DNA from: Petasospora fabianii
Taxonomy: Eukaryota > Ascomycota > Saccharomycetes > Phaffomycetales > Wickerhamomycetaceae
Length of the DNA: 64,000 nucleotides
NCBI GenBank assembly: GCA_022641835.1
Contig: CP048725.1
Span: 310,001-374,000, forward strand
Direction of reading: 5' to 3'
The position numbers and the translations under genes are program-made. Below the pieces are notes generated by a model, which saw nothing but the letters and a program-made list of their open reading frames with translations, was not told the DNA's origin and searched no databases. Within the stretch, counting starts at the first letter, position 1; each line of letters opens with the position of its first letter. Below are positions 21,613 through 32,900 of this stretch, piece after piece.

Positions 21613-22683
21613 CTATGCAAAGCGGAGAACCTTCTTCTTTTTCTTTGGAGGCTCAGAGGCCCGCGAGTCGGTGGTCTCGGTCATTGTCTCCGTTGTGGTG
21701 TCTGGTGCAGTAGGGGTTGGGGTAGCTGTGGCCTCTTCTGGTGAGTACTCCTCGTCATCCGCTTCTGGGTTTGTCTCCTCTGTTTTGTCTTTCTTTGTTT
21801 CGGACGAATCATCAGTTGTAGACTTCTCAGTCTCCTTCTTCTCCTCATCATTATCACTCCCACTCTCGCTATCACTGTCACTATCACTGTCACTATCATC
21901 GTCAGACTCGGCATAAGTTGGCAAGATCTTGTCCTCTTCTGCCTGTTTCCTAGCCTCTTCTTGTCTCTTCATTTCGTCCAGATGCTTTTGCATCTCAATC
22001 TCTTGTTGCTTCTTCTTCAATTCCTCGAGCTTCTCACGAGCTGCCTTCGAACGCTCTGCCGTCTTTTCAATCTCCTCATCAACAGTACTTTGTAGATCCT
22101 GCAGTTGACCAATGTTCTCTGCAAGCATCACTTTTAGGCGTTGTAAATATGGCAGCTGAGAATCAGTAAATGATCCATTGGCTTTCAATAGCATCTCGTG
22201 GTAAAACTTGTGGAACTTTTGACCACTAGAGGCCAATCCTCTTAACTTTTCATCATCGGATCCAACAGAGGCATGAGCGACGCTCTGATGACCACTATCA
22301 CTAGAGATTCCAGGGACGTTGAGTGGACCTGGGAAGATTTTTCTATCCACAAGCACATTTACGAGCTTGGCGATCTTTGGTTGGATTTGTGGTGGAACTT
22401 TTTTGTATGCGTTCCCCAGAGAGCCAGGGAGAACTTTGTAAAAGGCATCAATGAATTCTGTACGCTTACGAGCGCGCGCCTGCTGTACAACCTCGTTGGC
22501 AAGATATATGACTGCGAGTTTTCTTGGTGGTGGAGCCTGATACAGGTATTTTTCCCATTCGGATGCGATTCGATCAGCGTAACGGTAGTGGAAGAGAACC
22601 CATGTTGAGGTGGAGACAATGGACTCCTGAGTCTCCTGGAGGGCGTTCAATTTGGAGATGAAGCTCTCGTTGGAGTATGACAT
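21613..22683 (-). CDS. RTT103: CID-domain transcription termination factor Rtt103
   Basis: The 356-residue protein has an N-terminal CTD-interacting domain (about 1-130) with the helices FISKLNALQETQESI, the WVLFHYRYADRI segment and LAVIYLANEVVQQAR, typical of Rtt103. Rtt103 binds Ser2-phosphorylated Pol II CTD and works with the Rat1-Rai1 exonuclease in torpedo termination. Residues about 190-245 form a coiled coil rich in Lys/Glu. The tail is acidic with an Asp/Ser repeat (SDSDSDSDSESGSD), then a basic KKKKK cluster at the very end that could be a nuclear localisation signal. It lies 235 bp from EFL1 in the same orientation. S. cerevisiae Rtt103 is 409 residues. Confidence 0.93.
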   Translation of the reverse strand: MSYSNESFISKLNALQETQESIVSTSTWVLFHYRYADRIASEWEKYLYQAPPPRKLAVIYLANEVVQQARARKRTEFIDAFYKVLPGSLGNAYKKVPPQIQPKIAKLVNVLVDRKIFPGPLNVPGISSDSGHQSVAHASVGSDDEKLRGLASSGQKFHKFYHEMLLKANGSFTDSQLPYLQRLKVMLAENIGQLQDLQSTVDEEIEKTAERSKAAREKLEELKKKQQEIEMQKHLDEMKRQEEARKQAEEDKILPTYAESDDDSDSDSDSDSESGSDNDEEKKETEKSTTDDSSETKKDKTEETNPEADDEEYSPEEATATPTPTAPDTTTETMTETTDSRASEPPKKKKKVLRFA

Positions 22684-23197
22684 TGTGTGATTCTGTGTCT
22701 ATGGAGTGTCTTGTCGTGAAGAACACAATGCAACCGTGTAGTGTCAGTTTCCTTTTGTCATACGCATGCCATATAAATCAACAAGTTGGTGCAATTTTGA
22801 AATGAGTATCTAGTGGTGTGCGGATGTTTCTTACGTAAGCGTTTTTCTTGTCTGTCTCGGTAATAGACGGCATTAGCAGAGGCAGGGCTAGATATTAAGT
22901 TTTGCAAGCAAACAGCAGCCAGGCAGCCGTTGTCCTTTTGTTTTTATGTAATGTGTAAGTTTCTTTTTAATGCCTGTTAGAATTCAATGAATTGAAGGAC
23001 TCAGGAAGTATAGTTGTAGTAGAGAAAGGTAGTAACTCACTTTATCTTCTCGCGCCTTCCCTCCTTCATTAGCCGCGCCAAGACCCCCTTAGAAAAACTA
23101 TTTGGGAGGGTCTCCATCTTTACGTTAACCGTTCGTACACTTCACTGTCCTACTCTTCCATTAATCTTCTCCCCTTCACTCACTACTTGAATCACGG
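22684..23197. other. Divergent promoter region between RTT103 and an unrecognised gene
   Basis: This 514 bp interval contains the promoters of both divergent genes. A pyrimidine-rich leader precedes the plus-strand gene. Two CGCGCC-like elements (near 23050 and 23075) were noted but not assigned to a factor. No other gene is visible. Confidence 0.5.
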
Positions 23198-24133
23198 ATG
23201 ACGTCGCCTTCACTTTCGCCAGAGCCAACGGTCGCCCTCCAACGTAGTCACTCTGAAGACACGCTAGACTCGCTCGACAGGGCCCAGGAACTATCCACAA
23301 TGCAAAGCACCTCCACAACCCTGGCAGAAACTGCCTTTGGTCGCTCGTTCCACGAGTTCAACCACGTGAGGACCTTGCCCGTCACTTCTCCGGTGCTCAA
23401 GCGTGGCCTGTATGTCTTTAGCTCAGAGGACTCGCTTCTCCGGTACAAGACTAACAACACTGATGTCGTCAAAGGCATCGGTTTCCCGCTTTTTAAAGCC
23501 ATCCAACCAACGTCACTCAGCTTTAAGAAGAGCAGCACTATAATGACTTTCTACAAATACTCGTCACCGTCCGACAAGATCACATACTGTCGTGTGTTTG
23601 CTAAGAACATGAGAGACCAATACGGTGTTACCAGGTATATCTTAAAATTCACGCCTAACGGTGTGGAAGGAACAGACCCAAGCAACTTCGATGTCGTGAT
23701 ATTCTCGTGCACGAATGCACCAATCAACGACTGCTATTACAAAGGAGCCAAACTGAGATGGATCGGGTCCACGCTCTCAGAGCCAATCAAGTCGTTCAAA
23801 CTTCTCTTTCTCGGCAAAGACACACCATCACTGTGTGATGGTATCAACATGGATACACCTCTCCCAAACACTGAGGCTAAGATTGACTTCAATATGACAT
23901 CTACTGAGCTCCCACCACTTGCTCGATTCTGTGAGAACATACCCGCAAGTAAACGTGGCCTTGTCCAGACTGCCGATATGAAAGTGATAGAGGCGTTCGA
24001 AGGATCTTCCAAGGACAGTGTACATGATGTTGCTGAGAGCTCTCTGGTATGTGTTTGCATGGCTATGTTGCTAGAAGAACAAAGAAAAAACATGGGTTCT
24101 TCCAAGAGTTATGATACCACGATGTTTGGTTAA
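23198..24133 (+). CDS. Unrecognised fungal protein, possible tubby/LURP-like fold
   Basis: The 311-residue product has a Ser/Thr-rich, probably disordered N-terminus (1-60), then a globular region (about 65-210) rich in beta-type residues: LYVFSSEDSLLRYK, ITYCRVFAKNM, YILKFTP and KGAKLRWIGSTLSEPIKSFKL. The RWIG segment after a charged turn recalls fungal proteins with a tubby-C/LURP-one-like barrel, but this is a guess from pattern alone. The C-terminal part contains a short hydrophobic helix (SSLVCVCMAMLLEEQ). No signal peptide or clear membrane span is present. The coding composition is normal and the ATG follows a yeast-like leader. It lies between RTT103 and ELP2 with no obvious functional link. 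Confidence 0.75.
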   Translation: MTSPSLSPEPTVALQRSHSEDTLDSLDRAQELSTMQSTSTTLAETAFGRSFHEFNHVRTLPVTSPVLKRGLYVFSSEDSLLRYKTNNTDVVKGIGFPLFKAIQPTSLSFKKSSTIMTFYKYSSPSDKITYCRVFAKNMRDQYGVTRYILKFTPNGVEGTDPSNFDVVIFSCTNAPINDCYYKGAKLRWIGSTLSEPIKSFKLLFLGKDTPSLCDGINMDTPLPNTEAKIDFNMTSTELPPLARFCENIPASKRGLVQTADMKVIEAFEGSSKDSVHDVAESSLVCVCMAMLLEEQRKNMGSSKSYDTTMFG

Positions 24134-24423
24134 GCAGTGCGGGGAGGGGTTTCAGTCCCTCGTTCGCCGTTTCCTAGGATCACGAAGTCATGTCATTTTG
24201 CTCTTTTTTGTAAAATTTTATATAATAACTAATACTGATAATCAGGAATCTACATAGTCCCTAGAGCAGTTATAGCGTTGGCTTCGTAAAGGCTGGTAAA
24301 AGACTGGAGAGAGTCAGTGTCCCGCGATCTCTCCGATGAGCTCCGAAAAAAAACCATCACGGTCTCATCTCATCAAAGCTCTTCTACTTGAACCACCCTC
24401 TCCTCACCGAAAAAGTACGCATA

Positions 24424-26820
24424 ATGACCGACGTTGACGCTATCTTCATCGGTGCCAATCGCCAGCCACACGCCGGTGATATCCACCCGAGCTCGCACGT
24501 TGTTGCGTTCGGTGCAGCACACACCGTTGCCTTATGGGACCCACTCTCTCTCTCAGCACATGGAGTCTACTCCACGCTGAAGAAGCACACCAGCGAAGTC
24601 ACATGTGTTAGATTCCTTGGGGACACACCATATCTAATTAGTGCCGGTGAGGACTCACAGGTCTGCGTCTGGAAAATGCTCGAGGATGGCAAGCACATGG
24701 AGTTTGTGAGGACCCTCGAGGGCCATAATGAAAGCGTGGACTGTATTGGCACATTTGGAACTTTCTTCACTACCGGTGACACCAACGGCAAAATCATCCT
24801 TTGGAAACTCGACTCTGAGACAGGAGACGTGGCAAAGCTTCACACATTTGACTCCAAGATTGGCGTCCTCCCGCTTTCCCTCGCCATCCAGGAGGTCAAC
24901 AACGGTGAGTACGTCCTCGCCTTAGGTGGTACAAAGTTCCAGATCTTCATCTACACATTTACACACACTTCCCAGCTTGCTGAGTGCACAGATCTAACAC
25001 TCGTGGCACAGCTTGAGGGGCACGAAGACTGGGTGAAGGCGCTTGCGTTCAAAACACTTGGTGAAGGTGACTTTCTCCTTGCGTCAGGGTCTCAGGATAG
25101 ATACATCCGTCTTTGGAGATTGAGAACGAATGAGAGAATTGATAACTCTGATGAAGATGAAACTAAACTGTTGTTGCTGAGTAATAAACAGTACAAGTTC
25201 TCAGTGAACAGCACAAAGGTGGCCATCAACTTCGAGGCGTTGATTATGGGTCATGATGATTGGATCGCCTCTTTGAAATGGCATGAGACGAAGTTGCAAC
25301 TTCTCGCCTCGAGTGCCGACACTGCAATGATGATATGGGAACCTGATGAGTCATCTGGTATCTGGATATGTGCTGCAAGACTGGGTGAAATTTCGAGTAA
25401 AGGTGCTTCCACTGCTACGGGCTCCTCTGGTGGGTTCTGGTCCGCCCTTTGGTTCACAGATGACGAAGGTGTCGAACACATTTTGACAAACGGTAAGACT
25501 GGTGCATGGAGAAGCTGGTGGTCGAAGCCAGTGGCCATCTCTGACAATGAAGATGACGGTTCAATCGCAGACTGGGTCCAGGATCTCGCAATTACAGGAC
25601 CAACGAGACAATGCACTGACATCTCATGGTCTATCAGTGGTGAATACCTCCTCGCTACTTCACTCGATCAAACCACAAGGCTCTATTCTCGCTGGCTCAA
25701 AACGTCAGATGGAACACCAAGATCCTCGGTCACATGGAGAGAATTTGCCAGACCACAGATTCATGGCTACGATATGATTTGCATTGCTTCACTATCTGAT
25801 ACCCGGTTCATCTCTGCTGGTGACGAAAAGATTCTCCGCTCTTTTGACGAACCCCGCGGTGTCGCAAGCATCTTGAACAAATTCTGCTCCATTGACATAG
25901 ACTATCAAAGCATGCCTGAGTCCGCTGCCCTCCCGGCCCTTGGGTTGTCCAACAAAGCCACCGCTGCTGAGGATGCACCGGCTCATGATCAGGACCGTCG
26001 TGAAACAGATGAGACTAACAACATTTCATATGACTTATTGAACTCTCTAGAGACTCCACCGCTGGAAGACCACCTTCAGAGACATACACTTTGGCCAGAA
26101 ATCGAAAAGTTGTACGGTCATGGGTATGAAATGATCTCAGTGGATACTTCTCCAGATAAAAGACTCGTTGCATCTTCCTGCAGATCAAACACTCAACAGC
26201 ATTCGGTAGTGAGATTGTTTGATACCGAGAACTGGCAGGAGTTGAAGCCAAACTTGAAGCTCCATAACTTGACCGTGACTCGTGTGAGGTTCTCGCCTAT
26301 TGGTGACTATCTTTTGACCGTTTCCCGTGATCGTCAGCTAGGTCTGTGGAAGAGAGATGAGAAGGATGGATTTGAGATAGCTGCTGTTAATGAGAAGGCA
26401 CACACAAGAATCATTTGGGATTGTTCTTGGGCACCAGCTGAATTTGGAAAATTCTTTTTCACTGCCTCCAGAGACAAATTTGTCAAAGTGTGGAGGATTG
26501 TTGAGAAGGAGAAGGGTGTTGAAGTTGAGCTAATCACCCAGACCAAGTTTAGCGCACCTGTCACCTCTATCGATGTTCACAAGCAGCTATTTAACGGCAA
26601 GTGCCTTGTCGCTGTCGGTCTTGAGACTGGTAAAATGGCTGTCCTCTCATTTAGCTCCGAGAATATGTCTGTGGTCAGTGCCTTCGCCGACGATATAACA
26701 CCTGGTGATCGTATCGCTCGTATCAGTTGGTCATTCATCGATGCTGAGAAGTTACTGCTCGCTGTTGCCTCTCATGACCACTCGACAAGAATCTACTCGG
26801 TCAAGAGAGATCTCTTTTGA
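24424..26820 (+). CDS. ELP2: Elongator subunit Elp2
   Basis: The 798-residue protein is built of many WD40 repeats forming two propellers. The opening DAIFIGANRQPHAGDIHPSS and the repeat HTSEVTCVRFLGDTPYLISAGEDSQ match Elp2. Other repeats include HEDWVKALAF, HDDWIASLKWHETKLQLLASSAD and ITRIIWDCSWAP-like motifs. Elp2 is part of the Elp123 core of Elongator, which adds cm5 modifications to wobble uridine in tRNA. The start at 24424 is the first ATG of the frame; upstream in-frame codons lack an ATG. The gene converges on TAO3, with stop codons only about 90 bp apart. Confidence 0.96.
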   Translation: MTDVDAIFIGANRQPHAGDIHPSSHVVAFGAAHTVALWDPLSLSAHGVYSTLKKHTSEVTCVRFLGDTPYLISAGEDSQVCVWKMLEDGKHMEFVRTLEGHNESVDCIGTFGTFFTTGDTNGKIILWKLDSETGDVAKLHTFDSKIGVLPLSLAIQEVNNGEYVLALGGTKFQIFIYTFTHTSQLAECTDLTLVAQLEGHEDWVKALAFKTLGEGDFLLASGSQDRYIRLWRLRTNERIDNSDEDETKLLLLSNKQYKFSVNSTKVAINFEALIMGHDDWIASLKWHETKLQLLASSADTAMMIWEPDESSGIWICAARLGEISSKGASTATGSSGGFWSALWFTDDEGVEHILTNGKTGAWRSWWSKPVAISDNEDDGSIADWVQDLAITGPTRQCTDISWSISGEYLLATSLDQTTRLYSRWLKTSDGTPRSSVTWREFARPQIHGYDMICIASLSDTRFISAGDEKILRSFDEPRGVASILNKFCSIDIDYQSMPESAALPALGLSNKATAAEDAPAHDQDRRETDETNNISYDLLNSLETPPLEDHLQRHTLWPEIEKLYGHGYEMISVDTSPDKRLVASSCRSNTQQHSVVRLFDTENWQELKPNLKLHNLTVTRVRFSPIGDYLLTVSRDRQLGLWKRDEKDGFEIAAVNEKAHTRIIWDCSWAPAEFGKFFFTASRDKFVKVWRIVEKEKGVEVELITQTKFSAPVTSIDVHKQLFNGKCLVAVGLETGKMAVLSFSSENMSVVSAFADDITPGDRIARISWSFIDAEKLLLAVASHDHSTRIYSVKRDLF

Positions 26821-26909
26821 ATTTTTAATGGCATCCGGCTACAATCTATTGTATAAATCATTAATAGAGTTCATTACTAATAGTATTCCGTTAGCATGAC
26901 ATGCAATCA

Positions 26910-29900
26910 TCACTTGTGCTCTTGGTGTCTTTTTTCTCTGTTCAAACTGAAACCAGAGGATCTTTCTTTGAGCTGTTTAACGCTTATGGTTGGTGAAGTA
27001 GCCTTATGTGGAGTGGACCAGTTATTCAGATATTCCGGTCCCAGCTGTGCTGAGAATCTTCCTGTCTTTCTCTTTGGCTGTTGTGCTTTGATGTGCGTTT
27101 TCTGACCTAGCACATTGTCAAATCTGAACATGTCCTCTCTTGACAGTGGGGAAGTCGGTGAAGTAGGTGGAGAACCGAGCGTCGGGGACCCGATATTGCC
27201 TCTGATGGTTTCACGGGTGCTGATACCACTCAAGTGGCGATTGTCTGTGTTGGAGAAGGAGTCTGCCAGCGATGTCTTAAAAGACGTGTTAGATTGAGTT
27301 CTGGCAAGTGATCGGTTCAGAATAACAGAAACCTTCTTGTCGTAGATTTGTGGGGCGGACTCAAATGGAGCAAGTTGGTCAGCGTTAGTGTATCTGGTGT
27401 CAGCTGATGTTGTTCTGAAGTGCATATTGTTCTCCTGGCCACTTGTAGCACTTGAATACTGTGAAAGAGACTCAGTATCCTTGGTGAAGAAGGAATCAAA
27501 GTTATCAAGCTCAGCCCACATATGACTCAACGAACCATCATTCTCCTCAGCCACAGAGACTGTATCGGCATTAGGAACAGAGTAGTAATCCTCCAGATGG
27601 AACTTAATCTGCTCTTGCTGTGGTGGTGGAGCCTCACTGGATTCCACAAAGGCAACACAAGTAGAGAAGACGGCATGAACGTTGTTTCTGGTTGTTGCGG
27701 CAGTGATGGCCGGCATTGGAATAGACCAACCAGACTCTTCTGGAATACCAAACAAAGTTGCTGTTCTCTCATAATCCTTCTTGACAGCCTTATTGCCTAA
27801 AGACATTCTCAAGATGTCCTTGTCCAGCTTGGAACCAGAGATGCTGTTCGTTTCGTCAAGGACCTCAAGAACCTGCTGAGCAAAAGGAGTCAGCAAGAGT
27901 CTCAATAATGGGGAAATAAGATCAGCACCACATCCTTGGAACTGTGGCTGGGATAAGTCGATCTTTGGGAACAGCAATTTCAGTGCCCTCATGGTCTCAA
28001 CCTTCACCCAGTCGATTCTGTTAGAAAGCAAACCCAGCAAGAAGATAACGATTTGGCCACTGTAATCATGTAAAAAGTTTTCGCAAATGTTATTGATCAA
28101 CTGTCTGATGAAGTCCTCCTTAGATCTGAATCTGCTCTTGGCGAAAGAATCAATGATACGAGCCAAATTAGCCTGGCCATTGTTAAGTGCCATCTTGCTC
28201 AGTACCTCAGCAGACTCCAGAACATCCTCAGACATCTCACCCTTATCAACATTATGAAGATATCTTGGAATGTTAGCCAACAATGCAAAGAGCAGTCTCG
28301 ATTCACCAGCAATAATATCACTATTATTCAGTTTGTTCAACTTGTCCAGCAACTGCAAAGAAGCCTCCCATGATGAAGAGGATCTCAATCCAATCATGAT
28401 GATTTGCTGAAGACCCTCGAATTTACCCTCCCAGTTGGATGGGAATGTCGACACCAAACACTGAACAGTCTCCTCAGAGTCAAGGTCAATTTTGGACAGG
28501 AACTTGTTCAGCACAGACAGCAGCTCAATGAACTCATGTTCGTTAACGGTATTGAGAGAAGCAACAGTGGCCCAGAATAGCTGTGGGAAGTCGATCAACT
28601 TCTCAGCATCCAATTCCGAAACGATGGCGTTCAGTGTCATCAAGATCTGCATGGCAAATCCCTGAATATCTGGAGTCTCATCAGAAATAGTATTCGAGAG
28701 TCTATGAAGCATATCTCTCAGCATGGTCTGGTCCAAGAAGGACAGCAGTGAGCGGAAGACCTGGAAAGAACGACAAGCAATGTGCCTCACTGCACAGTTG
28801 GTGGCCCATGCAAGAGACACACGACCCCATTCCTCCTGAATGTTTGGATGTGTAGCACTGAAGATCTCCAGAATATTTCTGACAAGTAAGTCCATATCCC
28901 TTGGTGATCTGGCACCAGCACCACTCTTGTCATTGTTTAGATCATCATAGGTCCAAAGACACTTCTGGTTGTTCCTAATCAAATTCTTGGTCTGCTGGAG
29001 CTTTGGATGTGATGTGACTGTGCTCAAGATGTAGATGATGAGCTTACCGGATGACTCTTGAACAACAGGGAAGTAATGGTCAAGCAGCACAAATGACACA
29101 TGCAACAAAATAGGTATCTTTGAGTTTAGAGACTCCTTTGGGATCACAAATAAGTCCGACAAGAAGATCAGAGCCAACTGACCGATCGAAAATACCGAGT
29201 CTTTGCCTGTGTAGCTCAAAGTGCTCCAGATATCAGCAATGTATGGCAGCCCGATATCATCAGCAGGCGTCTCAAACTCGGTAGGTTGTGGTGGTACCAT
29301 GTTCTTATGATCAATGTAAGCAATCAAAGAATCGGCCAAAGTCATGCTCGAAGCAGAAAGGTAAACCAAGACCTTACTGGCAAACTCCACGAACAATGGG
29401 TTTCTTTTAACCAAGCTTGTGTGGAGAACAAACCTCATGATAGCAGTGATGTTGTTCATGTTCGACCCATTACCCAAAGAAATCCATAGGGCCTCGACTT
29501 CGTTCGGAATCGACTCAGAGAACCTCACAGTGACTTCAAGCAGGTTCACCAGGACCATATAAGACTTGATATCAAGCGAATAGTCTTCCTCAACATGCAA
29601 CTCCACAGTGTTCAACCATGGGAAGAGAATCGTCAGGAAGTCTTTTCTAGACTCGAAGTTGACAGATGCAAAGTATTGGGTGAGCTCTGATATTAAGAGA
29701 ATATTCAGCTCTGTGTGGCTGGAGGAAAAGTAGGTTGAAATGTCCAGCAAAGCTCTTTTGTAGATCGTCTTGTTCTTATTTTTGACCCTTTCTTCAAATG
29801 AGCATGCAACATCAGTACTGAACAAACGGTTTTCTGTGTGAATCAAGAGCTTGATAGCAGCACAACGGATCTCATAATTATTGAACCCAGCACCATAGAA

Positions 29901-32900
29901 TGCCAAGAGAAGGACTTGATAGTCCTTAAGAGGAAGCTCGTCACAGTTGACAATGGAATCAGCAATCACGACGTAGTAGTCCTCAATGACAGAGACCTTC
30001 TGGTCAAGAATGCACTTTTTGAAAACCTCTGCATACAAGTCGGTGTCATTCATATTGAACTTGAAGACACTCTTTAGAGCCTTTCTAGCGAGTAATGAGA
30101 TGGTCTCGTTTGGTGAAGCCAGAAGCAGGTCAATCCATGACAACAAGCCTGGAAGGTCAAACTTCAAAAGAGTTTGGCCCCTCAACTCCTGGATCTTACC
30201 GTTCAACAAACTCACCATGGTGTTGGTAGCTGCAATAGATAATATCTGTCTTTCAAACTCAATAGCAGAGTTCAAAGCAGCCAGCTCTTGAGTGTTAGTG
30301 ATGTGCTTGGTCATCTGGTTATACCTCTGTTTAGAAATGACTGAGGATTTACCGTAGCCACACCAATCCTCGAGGTATGTGAAGCATGACACTCTGGCCT
30401 CGAATGGCAACCAGTCGCCAGCATCGTCCCTCTTCTGAATACCATTATAAACATTCTCCAAGAGACCGCAGAAATAACGACGAAGTTTTTGGAACTCGAA
30501 GCTGTTCTGCACCTCTGTCTGTGAGAGGAAGGCCTTCACGGTCTTGATGAAACCTGTCAACTTGCCAACAATCCATTTGTCATTGATGATCACCTCTTCA
30601 TCCATAAACTTGGAGACAATGTTCAAGATGTGAGTTACCTCAATTCTCAAGCGGTAGTACTTGGAGTTCAACTTTGTGCCAAGCTCGCTCTCCCATTGTG
30701 TGAAAATTGGATCAACCGACTCAATAAAGGTTTTGAAGATGTTGATGTTCATGCAGCTCAGACCAGCAATGATGGCATCCCTGACTGCCTGGTTGGAACC
30801 ATTCAACAAGCTCAGTGTCAGCTTGAAAACGCTCTTGGCACTGGTAATGGTGCTGTGTTGAATAGTGAGAAGCTGCTGAGACTTCTTCTTACCGTTGGAA
30901 ACTTCTGGAATGTGCAGTCTTTGTTCGTTGGTCGATGTCAAAGAGGTACAAGCGACAATCAAGTAGAGCTTCCATTGCTCGACCAAGACCTCTGATGGGC
31001 CATGGTTTAAGGTCTGTGTAGAACGCGGAGAATCAGCAATCTCCAAGATCGCCTCGTGAATCTGAACTAAACGTGTACAGACAATGGAGCGGCACAACGC
31101 CATGGCCATTGGACATCTCTCAAATATGGTATTCAACAGCTTTGGAAATACTCTGAACCAAAGGGCCGAATCGATACCATAGTCTGACTCAGCGAGTCTG
31201 ACCAGGACATCACGTCTCTGCTTCTGAGTGAGCTTACCTAGTCTCGATCTCTCCGCAACACTTAGGTGCTGTCTCTGGGAACCAATCAGCTTGAAGAAGT
31301 CAACACTCTGGAGGATGAAGTATACTCTAGTACCAATATCCGCAGCAAACTTGGATGTGGACCGTGTATGAGTGAGCTTTTGCTTGGATCTGGTGGTTTT
31401 CTCGTAAAGGGCCTCATCAAAGCTCTCCACAATTCTCAAAATGGACAAGCCAAGCTTACGGATCTCAAAGTCCTGTGATGCCAAAAAGAACAGCCCATGT
31501 CCTTCCACCTCTTCAATCACTGTGATTGTGTTTTTGAGCTCAATTTCATCGACCTTCTCCTCCTCAACCTCCTTGACACCTGGCATGAAGTCGTCCTTGA
31601 CCTCACTCTTGCGGTCCGTTATGGATTTGAGCCAGTGCTCGAGCAAGTCCAAGTACAATCTGAGCAGGTCCTTGGAGATGATGTAGCTGTTGGCCTGACC
31701 CGATCTCTCTGTGAGGTTGAAGGCGTACTTGGCAAAGGTAGCGATGAGACTGTATGGCTTCTTCCTGGTAGACAACTGCCTCAATGCATTGGAAGCAGCA
31801 TTGGCGACGCGATAGTCACTATGGAGAGAGTTACGGCAAAGAAGTTCAACGACTTTGCGACTTGCACCGAACGTCAGCCATGGGCATGACTCAATCACAA
31901 CGGCAAGGACCTCAATGTTCAAATTTTTACTGATCTGGACTGACATGTCACCACCAAATCTGAATCCACTGAATGATGCCTTACCAGCGTAGTAGAATGG
32001 AGATGATGGGGTCTGTGACTCCAGCGACTGACCCTGCGGGCCAACCGCAATATCAAGAAGGACAAGGAGGGACTCACAGTATCTGCAGATCTCCTCATGG
32101 TTGGCGTTATTGAGGGTGAAGTTGATGTCTGGTCTCTCAATGATCTCTGGGTTCTCTGGGAACAGAGGCCTCTCATCGTCAGCGAGCATGGAAACGTAAG
32201 ACTTCACAGCAAGGATCATTTTCTCGTGCTGCAAACTGTCAACACTATGGCCGTTAAATGCAGATTTCATTAATGGAATGACAAAGTTTTCAACAGTTTG
32301 GTTGAATGCAGCCAAACCAACTGCTCTGAATATTTGGACGAGAGGGAGAATGAGACTTGCATCACTAACGATCCATGACTGTTTACCCTTACCCAAGAAC
32401 AAAGACTTCATAATACCATCAATCTTTCTCGTTGTGTTGTTTAAGGACTCTGTACATCTGAAGACGTACACCCAGACAAGACGGGCAATGCAAGTAGAAA
32501 TGACAACCTTCTCCTCGAGCGTGGTATGCTTAGACTTCAATCTCTTGATGTTGTGATCGACAATATCGTACCAGTGAGTCAAGAAGAGTTCATTTGGCGC
32601 AACACAAAGGACTGATGTCTTCAATGTCAGAACGGTGAGCCAGCTCTGTTCGTTCAAATCGTTGTTGTTGCAAGCATTGAAGATGGTGTTGATGGCATCG
32701 ATCCACGTTGGATGGTTGGCCTCGGCGGTGACTGACTCTGCGAGTGGAAGTAAAATACTGGTGAGGACTTGGCAGTACGCAAGTTTGATGGAGTGACTTT
32801 TGGTGGCACTAAAAAATTTAGCAATAGATTGGAGAAAGTCTGCGCCTTCTTCGAAGGACTCAAGAGGGTAGTTCGTGAGCTTGAGATATCGCATACCATG

